64,000 nucleotides of DNA, from positions 1-64,000 of the IMG/VR virus record IMGVR_UViG_3300051212_000701, one strand, 5' to 3'. The notes under the pieces are model-generated. The model made no database searches. It was given only the letters and a program-made list of their open reading frames with translations, and was not told the origin of the DNA. Positions 45,701 through 53,943 of this stretch are shown piece by piece. Within the stretch, counting starts at the first letter, position 1; each line of letters opens with the position of its first letter. The position numbers and the translations under genes are program-made. The stretch comes from a virus.

Positions 45701-48700
45701 TATAAAAGAATGGATCAGAACCTGAAGCAGCTTTAGCTTCAGCAGCTGTCATAACTGGAAGATCTTGTCCACCTGTGTATGCTTTAAAACTTGCTGGCCT
45801 AAATCCTTTAGGCATGTTTGCTATTGTCATTGCTGTCTTAAAAGATTCTCTTTCTGACATAGGAAGAGTTCTAAGAGTATCTTTTCTTGCAAACTGATAA
45901 ATTTGTGCTAGTGCGTCATCATGATAGACTCTGCCTTCAGACAATCCTTTTGCTGCTTCAAGAAGTCTTCTTTTAAATACTTTTTTCTGTGCTTCATTTA
46001 ATCCTGGAAGATACCTAAATAACCTATCGTTTCTTGCAGCAAGAGCTCTAATTAATTCAGATCTAGTTAGTCCTCTTTTACCCATTCGTAATGCTTGGTT
46101 TTCTTCTGGATAAAGCCCAAGTATATTTCTGTCAAAAACTTCTACTGGATGATTTGGAAGTGCTCTTGCAAATGATTCTGTTCCTTTAGGAAGATGTTGT
46201 CCATAAACATCTGGTAGTTCATGTGCATACATCGCCATTGGAAGGCTTGCATGTGCTCCAACTGGGCCCCTCGTCATATCAATCTTTAGATCATTTAGTT
46301 TATCTAAGAGAGGAACACCTAGCTTATCTACAGCTTCTTTACGTAGTACATATTCACCCTCAGTAAGCCAAGCTGGTACTGTGTCTGTTCCGCTTGGACC
46401 ACCGCCAGCCATATAGACTGGGCCACCAGTTGCCATACGACGTGGGCGTGTTGTTTCAATGCTGTATGGAGCACCAAATGTTTTTACCTTAAGATTTTGT
46501 GCAATTCTATTTAGTAGACCTCTAGTTCTTCCAGGTCTAGCTAGTTCTTTCATATTACTTTTGCCAGTAACTGGATCAACTACTGGCTGATTAAGCAATG
46601 GAACATTTGTAAGATTAATACTTCTTCCTTGAGCTCCTGCAATATCTGTTGCTGCGCCAGCCATCATGGCTTCTATCTCTGCATTTAAAGCAATTATTTT
46701 TGATCTTGCTTGGTCTACACTTATTTTTCCAGCCTGTAGGTCAGCAACTATTGCAGCTGAGGCTTGTGCAGCGTTTGCAGTTAGCTCTGTCATCTTTGGC
46801 AACAAAGCTTGATAAGAGTCGGAAAGTTCTGATGTAATTAATCCTGTTCGCCCTACTTCTGTTTTTAATGCCTTTATTTCTGCATCAGACTGCATGGCAA
46901 GGGCTGCTGTCATGGCATGCCATCTAGCTGCTTCTTCTGCAACAATTCCAGTTGAAACTCCCTTGATTGATGTAAGACCTTCTATCTTTGGCAAATCTCC
47001 AGACATATACATCTGTGGATTTCCACCAATTTTTTGATTAACTTTAGGAGCTCCAGGAACTGTTCCAAATATTGTCTGTGTCATTCTTTCATCTGTTGTC
47101 ATTCCAGAAACAGGGTTTAGATGTGACATTGATCTTGTGTCTGTTGGGCTAATTAAAGGATGTGAAGGGTTTACTTGTCTGCCAGCAACAATTGTTCCAC
47201 CCATTGTTGTAAACATAGGTGTGCTTGATATTTGACCAGTTTTAGCCTTTGCTTCTAATATTGATAGTTCAGCTATCAGTCCTTCTATTGCAGTTTTTAA
47301 TACTGTTGCTGCCTTTGCGTCACTATAAAATGTAGACTCAATTAAAGATCCAGCTTTTTGTGCCGCCATCATTTGTGGCGTTAACATCTTCCAGCCTTCT
47401 CCGCCCTTGAAAAAAGCTTTAAATGCAGCTGCGCCTTTAACTATATAACCAAAAAAGTTAGCAAGAACACCAGTTAGCATAATTATAGGACCTATAACTG
47501 CTGTAAGACCTGTAACAAATGTTAAAATTGTTTTAACTGGTCCAGGTAGTTTATTTACGAATTGCACTATGCTATCTACAACATTAACAAAGAATGTTTG
47601 TACCTTAAGGAATTCTTCTCCTATACCTGCAAGGTTAGCTTTTAAAGACTCGACTGCTCTCTTGTATCGTCCAGATGCTGACTCTGTAACAAGCCTTAAT
47701 TCTCGCTCTGCTACTGATGCTAGGTCCTGAGAGCTTGCTTTCATTAGATCTAAAACTTGTAAAGTTTGGCTTCCTTCTTTTCCTAGATTTTCAAACAATG
47801 CCTGCATTCTTGCAAACTGAAACTTTCCGAAAAGTTGTTCAATTGCCTGTGATTTTTGTAAAGGATCGAGATTATCTAAAGCGGCTTGCAAATCCATAAT
47901 CATTGCTGTTAGGTCGCCAGCGTTGTCTGTTACTATACCTTTTAGATCAATTCCCATTTCTGCAAATTTTTCTGTTGCAACTTTTGTTGGGTTAATCAAA
48001 GAAGCAAGTGCCGACTTAAGTGCATTTGCGCCTTCTGTTGCGTTAACTCCGCCTTCACGCATAGCTGTTAGATATAATGCTAAATCTTTAACACTTCCGC
48101 CTAAACCTTGTATTACTGGACCAGCTTTAGGGATCGCTTCAATTAAATCTGCTAGGCTTGTTGAGGTTTGGTTTTCAACTGAGTTTAAAAAGTTAATAGA
48201 TTCTGTTAGCTGATCTGTGTTTTGTTTAAAAGCTGTTTGAATTGCTAAAGTTGCTTTCATAGCATCTTGTCTGTCAACTTCACCAAGTACAGCAAGACGG
48301 CTTGTTTCTTTTACAGAGCCTATAAGCTCTGCACCTTGTTGTCCTGTTGCTGCAATATCAGCAGCTAACTGTATTGTTTCTTTAAATGATGTTCCATATG
48401 CAGCCGATAACTCTTTTGCCGTAGAAGAAACATCTCTTCTAATCTTTGCAAGGTCTGCAGCAGATGTTGCTGCAACTCCACCATAAACCTTTGTTAATCT
48501 TGTAAGTTCTGCATCTGCTTCTCTAAAAGCTTTTGCTGCGGCAGCACCCATTGCTGCTAATGGGACAGTCAATCCTACAGTTAACTGACGACCTGCCCAC
48601 TGAGTATTTTTACCCCAGTTAATTAGTTGAACTCCGCCATCTTGAATAACCTTATTCATAATAGCAAGCTCTTGTCTTGCTAAAGCTGTTTTATTTTTTA

Positions 48701-49139
48701 CCGCATCTAAGCCTTGTGGAATATGAACATTGTATTGCATAAGCCCTTGAGCATTTTTGCCCAAGGGTTGCACAACTGCGTTTTGTAAAGCTACCTGCTG
48801 TTTTGCAAGCTCTCTAATTAGTCCGCCTGAAGTTTTTGTATGCTCTTGAAAAGTTCTAAAGTAATCTCTTAGCTTTAATTTTCCAGAGTCTAGGTTTTTG
48901 CCAAACTTTTCTACATCTGAAGTTAAGGTTACAAAGTGTGTTGAAAACTGCCCAGTTCTTCTTAAATTTTCTGCAAATGATCGATTCATTACAGCAATCT
49001 GATTTGCTAATTTTGCATCAGATTGAATTAACTGAGCCTGTAATTTAGATAGAGAAGCTGTTACCCTATTGACATCTGCAATAAGATTTGAAAAATCAGC
49101 ATTGGCAACTATATTAGTTACAATGTTTTCATCAGCCAT
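42735..49139 (-). CDS. Tape measure protein
   Basis: 2134 residues, by far the largest gene, sitting between tail chaperones and tail-tip genes, as in all siphoviruses. N-terminal coiled coil about 20-110; phage tail tape-measure core around residues 185-480 (GLTVPLAAMGAAAAKAFREA; AMREGGVNATEGANALKSAL); hydrophobic helices about 530-560 and 1240-1340 (GLVAGLLAAMGIPLLGNMLG); and a Gln/Lys/Ala-rich coiled coil about 1440-1720. Its length would set a tail of roughly 300 nm if 1.5 angstrom per residue holds. Also has a Gly-rich segment near 1200 and a C-terminal DxG-rich domain. Confidence 0.93.
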   Translation of the reverse strand: MADENIVTNIVANADFSNLIADVNRVTASLSKLQAQLIQSDAKLANQIAVMNRSFAENLRRTGQFSTHFVTLTSDVEKFGKNLDSGKLKLRDYFRTFQEHTKTSGGLIRELAKQQVALQNAVVQPLGKNAQGLMQYNVHIPQGLDAVKNKTALARQELAIMNKVIQDGGVQLINWGKNTQWAGRQLTVGLTVPLAAMGAAAAKAFREADAELTRLTKVYGGVAATSAADLAKIRRDVSSTAKELSAAYGTSFKETIQLAADIAATGQQGAELIGSVKETSRLAVLGEVDRQDAMKATLAIQTAFKQNTDQLTESINFLNSVENQTSTSLADLIEAIPKAGPVIQGLGGSVKDLALYLTAMREGGVNATEGANALKSALASLINPTKVATEKFAEMGIDLKGIVTDNAGDLTAMIMDLQAALDNLDPLQKSQAIEQLFGKFQFARMQALFENLGKEGSQTLQVLDLMKASSQDLASVAERELRLVTESASGRYKRAVESLKANLAGIGEEFLKVQTFFVNVVDSIVQFVNKLPGPVKTILTFVTGLTAVIGPIIMLTGVLANFFGYIVKGAAAFKAFFKGGEGWKMLTPQMMAAQKAGSLIESTFYSDAKAATVLKTAIEGLIAELSILEAKAKTGQISSTPMFTTMGGTIVAGRQVNPSHPLISPTDTRSMSHLNPVSGMTTDERMTQTIFGTVPGAPKVNQKIGGNPQMYMSGDLPKIEGLTSIKGVSTGIVAEEAARWHAMTAALAMQSDAEIKALKTEVGRTGLITSELSDSYQALLPKMTELTANAAQASAAIVADLQAGKISVDQARSKIIALNAEIEAMMAGAATDIAGAQGRSINLTNVPLLNQPVVDPVTGKSNMKELARPGRTRGLLNRIAQNLKVKTFGAPYSIETTRPRRMATGGPVYMAGGGPSGTDTVPAWLTEGEYVLRKEAVDKLGVPLLDKLNDLKIDMTRGPVGAHASLPMAMYAHELPDVYGQHLPKGTESFARALPNHPVEVFDRNILGLYPEENQALRMGKRGLTRSELIRALAARNDRLFRYLPGLNEAQKKVFKRRLLEAAKGLSEGRVYHDDALAQIYQFARKDTLRTLPMSERESFKTAMTIANMPKGFRPASFKAYTGGQDLPVMTAAEAKAASGSDPFFYTSPTSASGKGGKTTVVITDESGKKQSVTTGGSKMFRKGILSDPRLLGGRLNTRRVPTTYESKMLDRKWRRGYASGGYVGSGNGPMGYANGGPVKGYRGGGLVAGLLAAMGIPLLGNMLGDKVGGTPGAAISNVSNILPFLLPMGAMSGMTRGVTSKLPQSATSTLKPLAQTSANLINMGKAGSQAGAVMSKLGPVLGRVLASATPLGLAITGITTALTAGFTVFKKYQEQQKLNALGYGLTAEAAQKAGIKFVDYNQKIKDSIQRSKDLMEANKLAYESMTQAGIPIKMTITEYRKLKEEVKGAFDEQIKLINSTKKAELGDLAVRFKQQFIAAGMSADEATKKIYAMFALSKNADMAAAATVQNKDFNAMQDAKGAAMGALKSYNTAARLGNAQSQAAALNTALTAVDAGIEEIIKKSEDAAKKDKTGKTEKISMYQAEIQMMDYLNQSQYKQTTLTAATIKEMAKANPAIKELANTSDTVVSVWQKLRLQALGLQGDLSQLNAAQTQALYNMGMLIQQKVIDANKSAGGALADEYSALGKLQAQREKLAIQAKGQNVKDQISARDRIKALQKQIDATNKLADARIKALNAAKEDADLNREMESARLELQFAESTGNTEQAAQARLRYESAVQNLQTVGQTRAIEAARDKANAPLIAEIEKINAANQKLADAAATAGESLATLDKKIAALNKTIDGLNAAQTAYNLNLVKYLDENPGMTEADFRKTETGKYLLAGLVAPTEAAGVNLGPKKGANGQWYGLPNGGSSKPNQAGDLASKSITADRLIIGGKDYIDYMKASAGPTPATPVKFSDDPKKSGQYAGGTYVTASELEKSGAKKQFRGAGDRTGTWVGSTFTDKNGQRWRVTGEAGYAGFSVVKAGYGITSIDPTVPTIVGDKGPELLYGNMVIPDLNNIPYATPTYNVQSGQKSFAGLAAQSTPQQPIVLNQTIMQSEGENMDALVRKVTTATIEVLEKGNRRSISEMGPRRS

Positions 49140-49146
49140 TTGCTAT

Positions 49147-49814
49147 CTACTCCTTAACATATCCTAGTCCTGCTCCTATGCCAAAGCCAGCTTCTTGAGC
49201 TAGTTGTCCTTGCAAAGACAATATGTCACTGTCATCTGCATTTATACCTAGAGCTCTCTTTCTGACTTCTTCAAAACTAGAACTGTTTTCTTTTTCTTCA
49301 TCATCCTCTAAATTAATTCCTTTTAGGCTTGCAGTAAACTTTCTGTTTTCTGATTCCTTTTTAGACATTGATTTTAAAGTTTGAATAAGTTCTGGCATTG
49401 AGAGATTTGATTCTAGTTCATCGTAGTTCCGCCAATGTCCTAGAAGGAATACCTCTCCCTCTAAGGCAGCTAGATCTAGTTCATCCCAGCTAGAACCGCC
49501 GCCTGAGTTAAATTTGCGTTATCTTCATCCATCTTAATTCCTCCACAGACTTCTAGAATTCTGTTGATTGTTGGAATGTCAAGTGCTGCTTCTAACGCAT
49601 CTCTGTCTTTTACCAGGTTCGGAAGTTGGCCTTCAAGCGCCACTCCGCATGCCTCAATTAACAGATCAAGCGATTGTGATTGTTCTGTAACATCTGCAGT
49701 TTTGGTAATGACTGCCATAAACTTTCTTAGTTCTTTAATAGATAACGGCTTCAATTTTGCTATTGAGCCATCTTGTAGAGTAACTTCTTCTACGTTATAT
49801 ACTGTAGTTGCCAA
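49147..49814 (-). CDS. Tail assembly chaperone, frameshifted G-T fusion (222 aa)
   Basis: Made by -1 slippage at 49515-49509 from the 49476-49814 frame into the 49147-49509 frame, with no stop in between. The joined protein is residues 1-102 of the short chaperone, then NSGGGSSWDELDLAALEGEV, a FLLGHWRNYDELE motif common in T domains, and a C-terminal half PELIQTLKSMSKKESENRKF. The T extension recruits the tape measure for tail assembly. The frame from 49398 (ATG) alone would lack SD and miss the GHWRNYD segment. Confidence 0.82.
49476..49814 (-). CDS. Tail assembly chaperone G, 112 aa
   Basis: TTG start at 49814 with AAGGAGG six bases upstream. The body MATTVYNVEEVTLQDGSIAK, then LKPLSIKELRKFMAVITKTA resembles gpG-like chaperones; the C-terminus NLTQAAVLAGMN is encoded just past the slippery site. 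Produced in excess over the fusion and needed for tail length control. Own stop at 49478-49476. Confidence 0.85.
   Translation of the reverse strand: MATTVYNVEEVTLQDGSIAKLKPLSIKELRKFMAVITKTADVTEQSQSLDLLIEACGVALEGQLPNLVKDRDALEAALDIPTINRILEVCGGIKMDEDNANLTQAAVLAGMN
49509..49515 (-). promoter_or_regulatory. -1 frameshift slippery site AAATTTA
   Basis: On the minus strand the frame-0 codons are GCA AAT TTA, so A-AAT-TTA fits X XXY YYZ exactly at codons 100-102 of the chaperone. The stop of frame 0 follows ten codons later. GC-rich bases just downstream (GGCGGCGGTT) could pause ribosomes. Confidence 0.85.
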
Positions 49815-49840
49815 TTTATCCTCCTTGGATAGTCTTAATT

Positions 49841-49849
49841 ATTATAGCA
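49841..49849 (-). promoter_or_regulatory. Extended -10 promoter before tail chaperones
   Basis: Minus strand ATGCTATAAT with TATAAT at 49846-49841; the chaperone TTG follows 26 bases later after AAGGAGG. The promoter lies between the major tail protein terminator and the chaperone gene. Confidence 0.55.
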
Positions 49850-49874
49850 TAATGATATTACAGACACAATAACA

Positions 49875-49896
49875 AAGCCCCCTAAAAAGGGGGCTT
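49875..49896 (-). terminator. Terminator after major tail protein
   Basis: AAGCCCCCT (49875-49883) pairs with AGGGGGCTT (49888-49896), loop AAAA, exit TTTGTTATTG on the minus strand. It separates the very highly expressed tail tube gene from the chaperones. Confidence 0.8.
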
Positions 49897-49912
49897 AGTT
49901 ATCTTAATTTAA

Positions 49913-50596
49913 TTAAGCTGGGGTCCAAGTACGGTCAATAATCTTTCCGTACTCTGATCCTACGTAACCTGCGTCTGGAAGAAGACGGAATGTTACTGGG
50001 AAAGATGTTGGTGTATTACGAGCAAGTGAGAATTGTGACTGTTGTACAGACAATACACGACGTGCATAGTAAATACGCTCTGAGTTAGGTGTTGAAGTTG
50101 TTGGAGCTTGTCCAATAGCTACGAGCTGACGCTCTGTAGGAGCAACACCAAGAGATCCTGCCTCAAGGCCGAGAGTTGTTCCTCCACCTGTAAGTGTTGA
50201 TTGTCCCTGTCCGAAAACTACAAGAACGTTCTCTAGTGTTCCTTCTGCCATTTCTGTTGCGATCATAACTTCCATCGCAGACTTAAATAGCTTTGCTGTA
50301 TCAAGCAACTGGTCTACAGTCACTGAATCGTATGTTGGGTTATAAGTGATCTGAAGACCATTGTTAGTAAATCCAACGTTACGATAAGCATTGTTTGCTG
50401 TTGACTGTGCAGCGTCTAGTGTTGTACGATACGAAGTAGTTGAAGCAAATGCTGGAACGCCATCCTTTGCAGATGTACCAGTTCTTGCTACTCCTGGCTC
50501 TGTATTTTCAACATATCCCGCTACAGTAGAGTCAGAATTCGAGATGTAGAGCGGTGAAGCTCCCACAAGAATATTTTTGGCTGAGTTAAATGCCAT
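49913..50596 (-). CDS. Major tail (tube) protein
   Basis: 227 residues, no signal. MAFNSAKNILVGASPLYISN, then IATEMAEGTLENVLVVFGQG and a C-terminal VQQSQFSLARNTPTSFPVTF fit the beta-sandwich phage tail tube family; the FPVTFRLLPD strand near the end is typical. Own promoters on one side and a terminator on the other suggest separate high expression. Preceded by AGGAGG about 10 bases before the ATG. Confidence 0.82.
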   Translation of the reverse strand: MAFNSAKNILVGASPLYISNSDSTVAGYVENTEPGVARTGTSAKDGVPAFASTTSYRTTLDAAQSTANNAYRNVGFTNNGLQITYNPTYDSVTVDQLLDTAKLFKSAMEVMIATEMAEGTLENVLVVFGQGQSTLTGGGTTLGLEAGSLGVAPTERQLVAIGQAPTTSTPNSERIYYARRVLSVQQSQFSLARNTPTSFPVTFRLLPDAGYVGSEYGKIIDRTWTPA

Positions 50597-50622
50597 CTTT
50601 GTTTTTCCTCCTGTTTCAAAAA

Positions 50623-50651
50623 AATATATATATATATTTTGTTGCTGTCAA
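50623..50651 (-). promoter_or_regulatory. Proximal promoter of major tail gene
   Basis: Minus strand: -35 TTGACA (50651-50646), 17-base spacer of alternating AT, -10 TATATT (50628-50623). The start would lie in the AT run just before AGGAGG and the ATG at 50596. Confidence 0.6.
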
Positions 50652-50693
50652 TCTTTGAATCTTTGGCTGGCTAGGCCCTTCCCTCTATATCCA

Positions 50694-50722
50694 ATTATAG
50701 AGAATTATGCCCCTTAAGGCAA
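50694..50722 (-). promoter_or_regulatory. Distal promoter of major tail gene
   Basis: Minus strand: -35 TTGCCT (50722-50717), 17 bases, -10 TATAAT (50699-50694). About 71 bases upstream of the proximal promoter; the pair would give two transcripts of the same gene. The region between the tail terminator protein gene and here contains no other coding signal. Confidence 0.6.
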
Positions 50723-50723
50723 A

Positions 50724-51245
50724 TCAATAAAATCTGCCTGCTGTGTCAACATTACGGGCATATTTAACTTCTAGGATAACGTCTGAAGAGAAAAATCCAG
50801 CCAGTTCCTCGGAAGGGGTGGTAGGAGATATATCTGCTATAAATACGCTATAGAACTTAAATTTTTCAGACAATACCATATCTCTGTTTAAATCATTGGC
50901 AGACTCGTCCATTCGCCTATATGTATCGGTCATCATATTCCTAATTTGAGCAATTTCAGAGATGTCTGTAGAGTATATTGTAAATAAAATTTGCTCGCAG
51001 CATACAACCCAATTCTCTTCATAAGAAAGGCCTATTTTGTCATAAACAATATGCGTCTTGCCATTTAAAAACTGATTCATTTCTGGAAGCTGCTGTACGG
51101 GGATTATTGGAATGAGTTCTTCTCCTATATTATCGCTATAGTAGTCTGATCCTTCAAATAATCCAGCGCTTGTTAGCTCTTGCCATAGGTGTGCTCTTAA
51201 ATCGTACATTACATCATACTTATATTTATTGTTTACTGGACTCAT
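50724..51245 (-). CDS. Tail terminator-like protein, 173 aa
   Basis: 173 residues: MSPVNNKYKYDVMYDLRAHL, AGLFEGSDYYSDNIGEELIP and DTYRRMDESANDLNRDMVLS. Size and place (between neck protein and tail tube) match phage tail terminators that cap the tube. Overlaps the neck gene by 4 bases. Confidence 0.65.
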   Translation of the reverse strand: MSPVNNKYKYDVMYDLRAHLWQELTSAGLFEGSDYYSDNIGEELIPIIPVQQLPEMNQFLNGKTHIVYDKIGLSYEENWVVCCEQILFTIYSTDISEIAQIRNMMTDTYRRMDESANDLNRDMVLSEKFKFYSVFIADISPTTPSEELAGFFSSDVILEVKYARNVDTAGRFY

Positions 51246-52024
51246 GAGATTCCTCCAAATGCTGTAGATACTGCTGATGATGCTTGCATATCAACTGTAT
51301 TAGGTGAAAAAGAATATTTTACTTTTTTAATATCAACTGGAAGCCTCATAGCTTTTGTAACAGATGAATTAAATATTTGCTGAAAACCAGATTTTTTAAT
51401 AGAAAGATTTACAAGATTACTAGTAAAGAATCTTGCATAAGCAATTTGGAATCTATTAGTTGCTTTACCGCCACCAGGCTTTTTTACTGTTACTGGAGCA
51501 CCTTTAGGCATTCTAATTACACGTCCGTCTATTTCAAATACTAATCTTTCTGCAGCACGAGGTCTAATTACAACTGGTTCTCCAGCTTCCATTACCCTTG
51601 CTTTATTTCTAAACACATGACGAGAATTGCCATAATTTGTTGGAACCATTGACTTTGAGTCTTTAAAAGAATATCCTATTCTAAAAGACAAGCCTATTGA
51701 TTCTTTGATATCTAAAGTAAAAAGTCTTGCATTTTTACTTCCCGTCTTTTTCCATTCATACACATGATGAAGTGTAGATGGATTTAGTCTTGCCTGTGCA
51801 TCTATATACTCACCAAAATCTTTTTGAATTTGAGAAAATATAACACTACGAAATTTTTCTTGAAACTGTTTATTTGTTGTCAGCTTAGACATAACCTTAG
51901 ATTGATAATACACTGCTGCAGAAATTTGTGCAACTGTACTATCTTTTAAAACAATACCAGTAGTACCAGACATGTACTTATGTAGTCCGCTGGCTGCTTG
52001 TACCAATACTGCACTAGAGTCCAA
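51242..52024 (-). CDS. Head-tail joining (neck) protein
   Basis: 260 residues, TTG start at 52024 (weakly supported; a later TTG or ATG is possible). Contains LDIKESIGLSFRIGYSFKDS, PVVIRPRAAERLVFEIDGRV and a basic C-terminus. The HK97 gp10-like neck role is inferred from position in the head-to-tail series. Overlaps the upstream gene by 11 bases. Confidence 0.6.
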   Translation of the reverse strand: MDSSAVLVQAASGLHKYMSGTTGIVLKDSTVAQISAAVYYQSKVMSKLTTNKQFQEKFRSVIFSQIQKDFGEYIDAQARLNPSTLHHVYEWKKTGSKNARLFTLDIKESIGLSFRIGYSFKDSKSMVPTNYGNSRHVFRNKARVMEAGEPVVIRPRAAERLVFEIDGRVIRMPKGAPVTVKKPGGGKATNRFQIAYARFFTSNLVNLSIKKSGFQQIFNSSVTKAMRLPVDIKKVKYSFSPNTVDMQASSAVSTAFGGIS

Positions 52025-52442
52025 TTACCTGGTTCTCCGATCTTTTAATTGTAGTGTTATAACCAACAACCACTCCAAACAAATCTGTTATAGGTGTTGT
52101 TCCCATAACTTCAAAAACAGTAGGTGTATCGGTTGGAAAGTTTTGTTCTACCCATATTACTGTTCCTTCTGCGTCACGTAAATTAGTTATTTTTTCACGA
52201 TATCCAATTTTGCCTATTGTTCTAATTTGTATGATTTGCTCATTAGTATATTTATTACTTAAAACTTGCTTGTCTCCGCTTCTAGAAGAAGAAGAATTAG
52301 ATATGATTCCTTTTGCATGACAAGGCATACTTCTATCATATTGCCATTCTTTTTTTAATTGTCCGCTGTCAGGATCTTGATAGTCTATTTGTTTATAGAC
52401 GTCCATATTCATGCTTAATATAGAATCTATTAAGTCATTCAT
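52014..52442 (-). CDS. Head closure/stopper-like protein, 142 aa
   Basis: 142 residues: IDYQDPDSGQLKKEWQYDRS, TNEQIIQIRTIGKIGYREKI, VFEVMGTTPITDLFGVVVGY. Size and location match stopper proteins that seal the connector; sequence similarity was not confirmed. One-base overlap with the connector gene. Confidence 0.6.
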   Translation of the reverse strand: MNDLIDSILSMNMDVYKQIDYQDPDSGQLKKEWQYDRSMPCHAKGIISNSSSSRSGDKQVLSNKYTNEQIIQIRTIGKIGYREKITNLRDAEGTVIWVEQNFPTDTPTVFEVMGTTPITDLFGVVVGYNTTIKRSENQVIGL

Positions 52443-53416
52443 TATATTACTACCATTTGGCTTAGCACGTAATCTGCAAGCAAATTATCAACATATAGAT
52501 TTCCTGTTGTTTTATGTGCATCTGGTGTATATTCAAAATCCCAGTCAAATGTTGATATTGATTTAATATATTTATTTCTCCAGATTCTATCTTTTGAGAA
52601 ATAGTCTTTCATGAGCTCTATACATGCTGTTTCTATATCATTTGGAACATGTGTCCAGCCAAATCTTCCTTCAATTCTGTAAGCCTGATCTTTAACAAAT
52701 GCTCCTTGATATGAATCATTGATAGAAGGTGGCACTAAACCGTTAGCTGAATATACCAAATTATCCAGCGAGCTTGCTCTATTGATTCTAACTCCAAATC
52801 CAGATTCTGATATTTGTGTTTGATATATCCAGTTATTAGAGTTGCTTATATTATCTAAAACAAGAACGTCGTTTTGATATATTCTATGTATTGTGCTAAT
52901 TTTTGCTGGCAAAGGAAGAACATCTGATCCAGAGCCGTATACGGTCACAGTGTCTAGATATGGATAAAATTTTTGAGTTGTAAAACTTTCAATTGTTTTT
53001 CTTGCATATCTTTCTGCTTGAACAATTTGAAAATATGTTTTATAGTTAGGGTCTGAAGGATCTGAGCCTAAACCTAGCTCTTCCCCAGCCTGTGTTATGT
53101 CTACATATGGAGTTACAACAATAAGGTCATCTGTTTTTTCTAAGCTTTCTCCGTTTACAGAATACTCCCATTTAATAACCATTCTTCTATCTCTATTTAC
53201 AAGAGAAATTGGTGGATATACTTCGTAAACTCCAACATCTGTTTCAATTTTTGTAGCAACAAGGGTAGACAAAACTGTTCCTGGATTAATATTGTAAAGA
53301 GGATCTAAACTTACATCATATATCTTAGCTGTAGGTGCAGAGTCAGCATCTGACGGAGCACCTCTCCAATATACTTTATGCTTTATTGGCGCATTAGTCC
53401 CTACTAATATTTCCAT
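52442..53416 (-). CDS. Head-tail connector protein, 324 aa
   Basis: 324 residues. Segment EELGLGSDPSDPNYKTYFQI followed by VQAERYARKTIESFTTQKFY is the helical connector (gp6/adaptor) motif, and FGWTHVPNDIETACIELMKD its C-terminal part; the first half is beta-rich. Adapters join portal to tail. The beta part may be a lineage-specific addition. Confidence 0.75.
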   Translation of the reverse strand: MEILVGTNAPIKHKVYWRGAPSDADSAPTAKIYDVSLDPLYNINPGTVLSTLVATKIETDVGVYEVYPPISLVNRDRRMVIKWEYSVNGESLEKTDDLIVVTPYVDITQAGEELGLGSDPSDPNYKTYFQIVQAERYARKTIESFTTQKFYPYLDTVTVYGSGSDVLPLPAKISTIHRIYQNDVLVLDNISNSNNWIYQTQISESGFGVRINRASSLDNLVYSANGLVPPSINDSYQGAFVKDQAYRIEGRFGWTHVPNDIETACIELMKDYFSKDRIWRNKYIKSISTFDWDFEYTPDAHKTTGNLYVDNLLADYVLSQMVVI

Positions 53417-53426
53417 TTAGTAAAGA

Positions 53427-53834
53427 TTATCCGTAGTACTCCTGAACTTCCTTTGGGGTAGCTAAACGGAAACCTTCCTCCTTGTCAAAAATTTCTTGAG
53501 CTTGATCTTCGCTCATTGCAACAAACGGGTGTTCTTTTGTAAAAGTAAATCCTAGAATATCATATCTAAAATTTTCTCTAGTCATTCTAACCAAAACTGT
53601 GTCCTCTGCATTTATTGCTTTAGTATCTAGTCTTGGAAGAACCTCTTCGCTTAAAAATGCGTCTTCGCTTGCTTCTTTAATTGTATCTAGTGTCTTTTGA
53701 TAAACCGACCAGGTTACGCCTTCTTCTGCTAATGCGGCAATAATATTTGCCTTGCTTTTAATTCCATCAGTATCTACTGCAAAGTTCTCTGCAATTTCTC
53801 TGAGTTCTGCGACTTTTAATGTCTCAAATGACAT
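53427..53834 (-). CDS. Small protein with SAP/Rho-N-like domain
   Basis: 135 residues. LKVAELREIAENFAVDTDGI, then KSKANIIAALAEEG resembles a SAP/Rho-N helix pair (about residues 6-40), often DNA or head binding. The second half is VLVRMTRENFRYDILGFTF with a KEHPFVAM loop. Located just after the capsid gene, so a head-stabilising or neck protein is possible. RBS AAGGAG, promoter with extended -10. Confidence 0.7.
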   Translation of the reverse strand: MSFETLKVAELREIAENFAVDTDGIKSKANIIAALAEEGVTWSVYQKTLDTIKEASEDAFLSEEVLPRLDTKAINAEDTVLVRMTRENFRYDILGFTFTKEHPFVAMSEDQAQEIFDKEEGFRLATPKEVQEYYG

Positions 53835-53862
53835 GTATTGCTCCTTCTACTAGGTACTAACA

Positions 53863-53871
53863 ATTATAGCA
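53863..53871 (-). promoter_or_regulatory. Extended -10 promoter before SAP-like gene
   Basis: Minus strand ATGCTATAAT with TATAAT at 53868-53863, plus a possible -35 TTTTCA 17 bases upstream. It drives the head-completion genes after the capsid terminator. Confidence 0.5.
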
Positions 53872-53886
53872 TTGTTAAATTAAAAT

Positions 53887-53921
53887 GAAAAGCCCCCCAA
53901 AAATTTATTCTGAGGGGCTTT
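53887..53921 (-). terminator. Terminator after major capsid gene
   Basis: AAAAGCCCC (53887-53895) pairs with GGGGCTTTT (53913-53921) around an AT-rich loop; the minus-strand exit reads CATTTTAATTT. Capsid transcription ends here, ahead of the neck genes. Confidence 0.75.
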
Positions 53922-53943
53922 TAGCAGATCTAAATCCTATATA

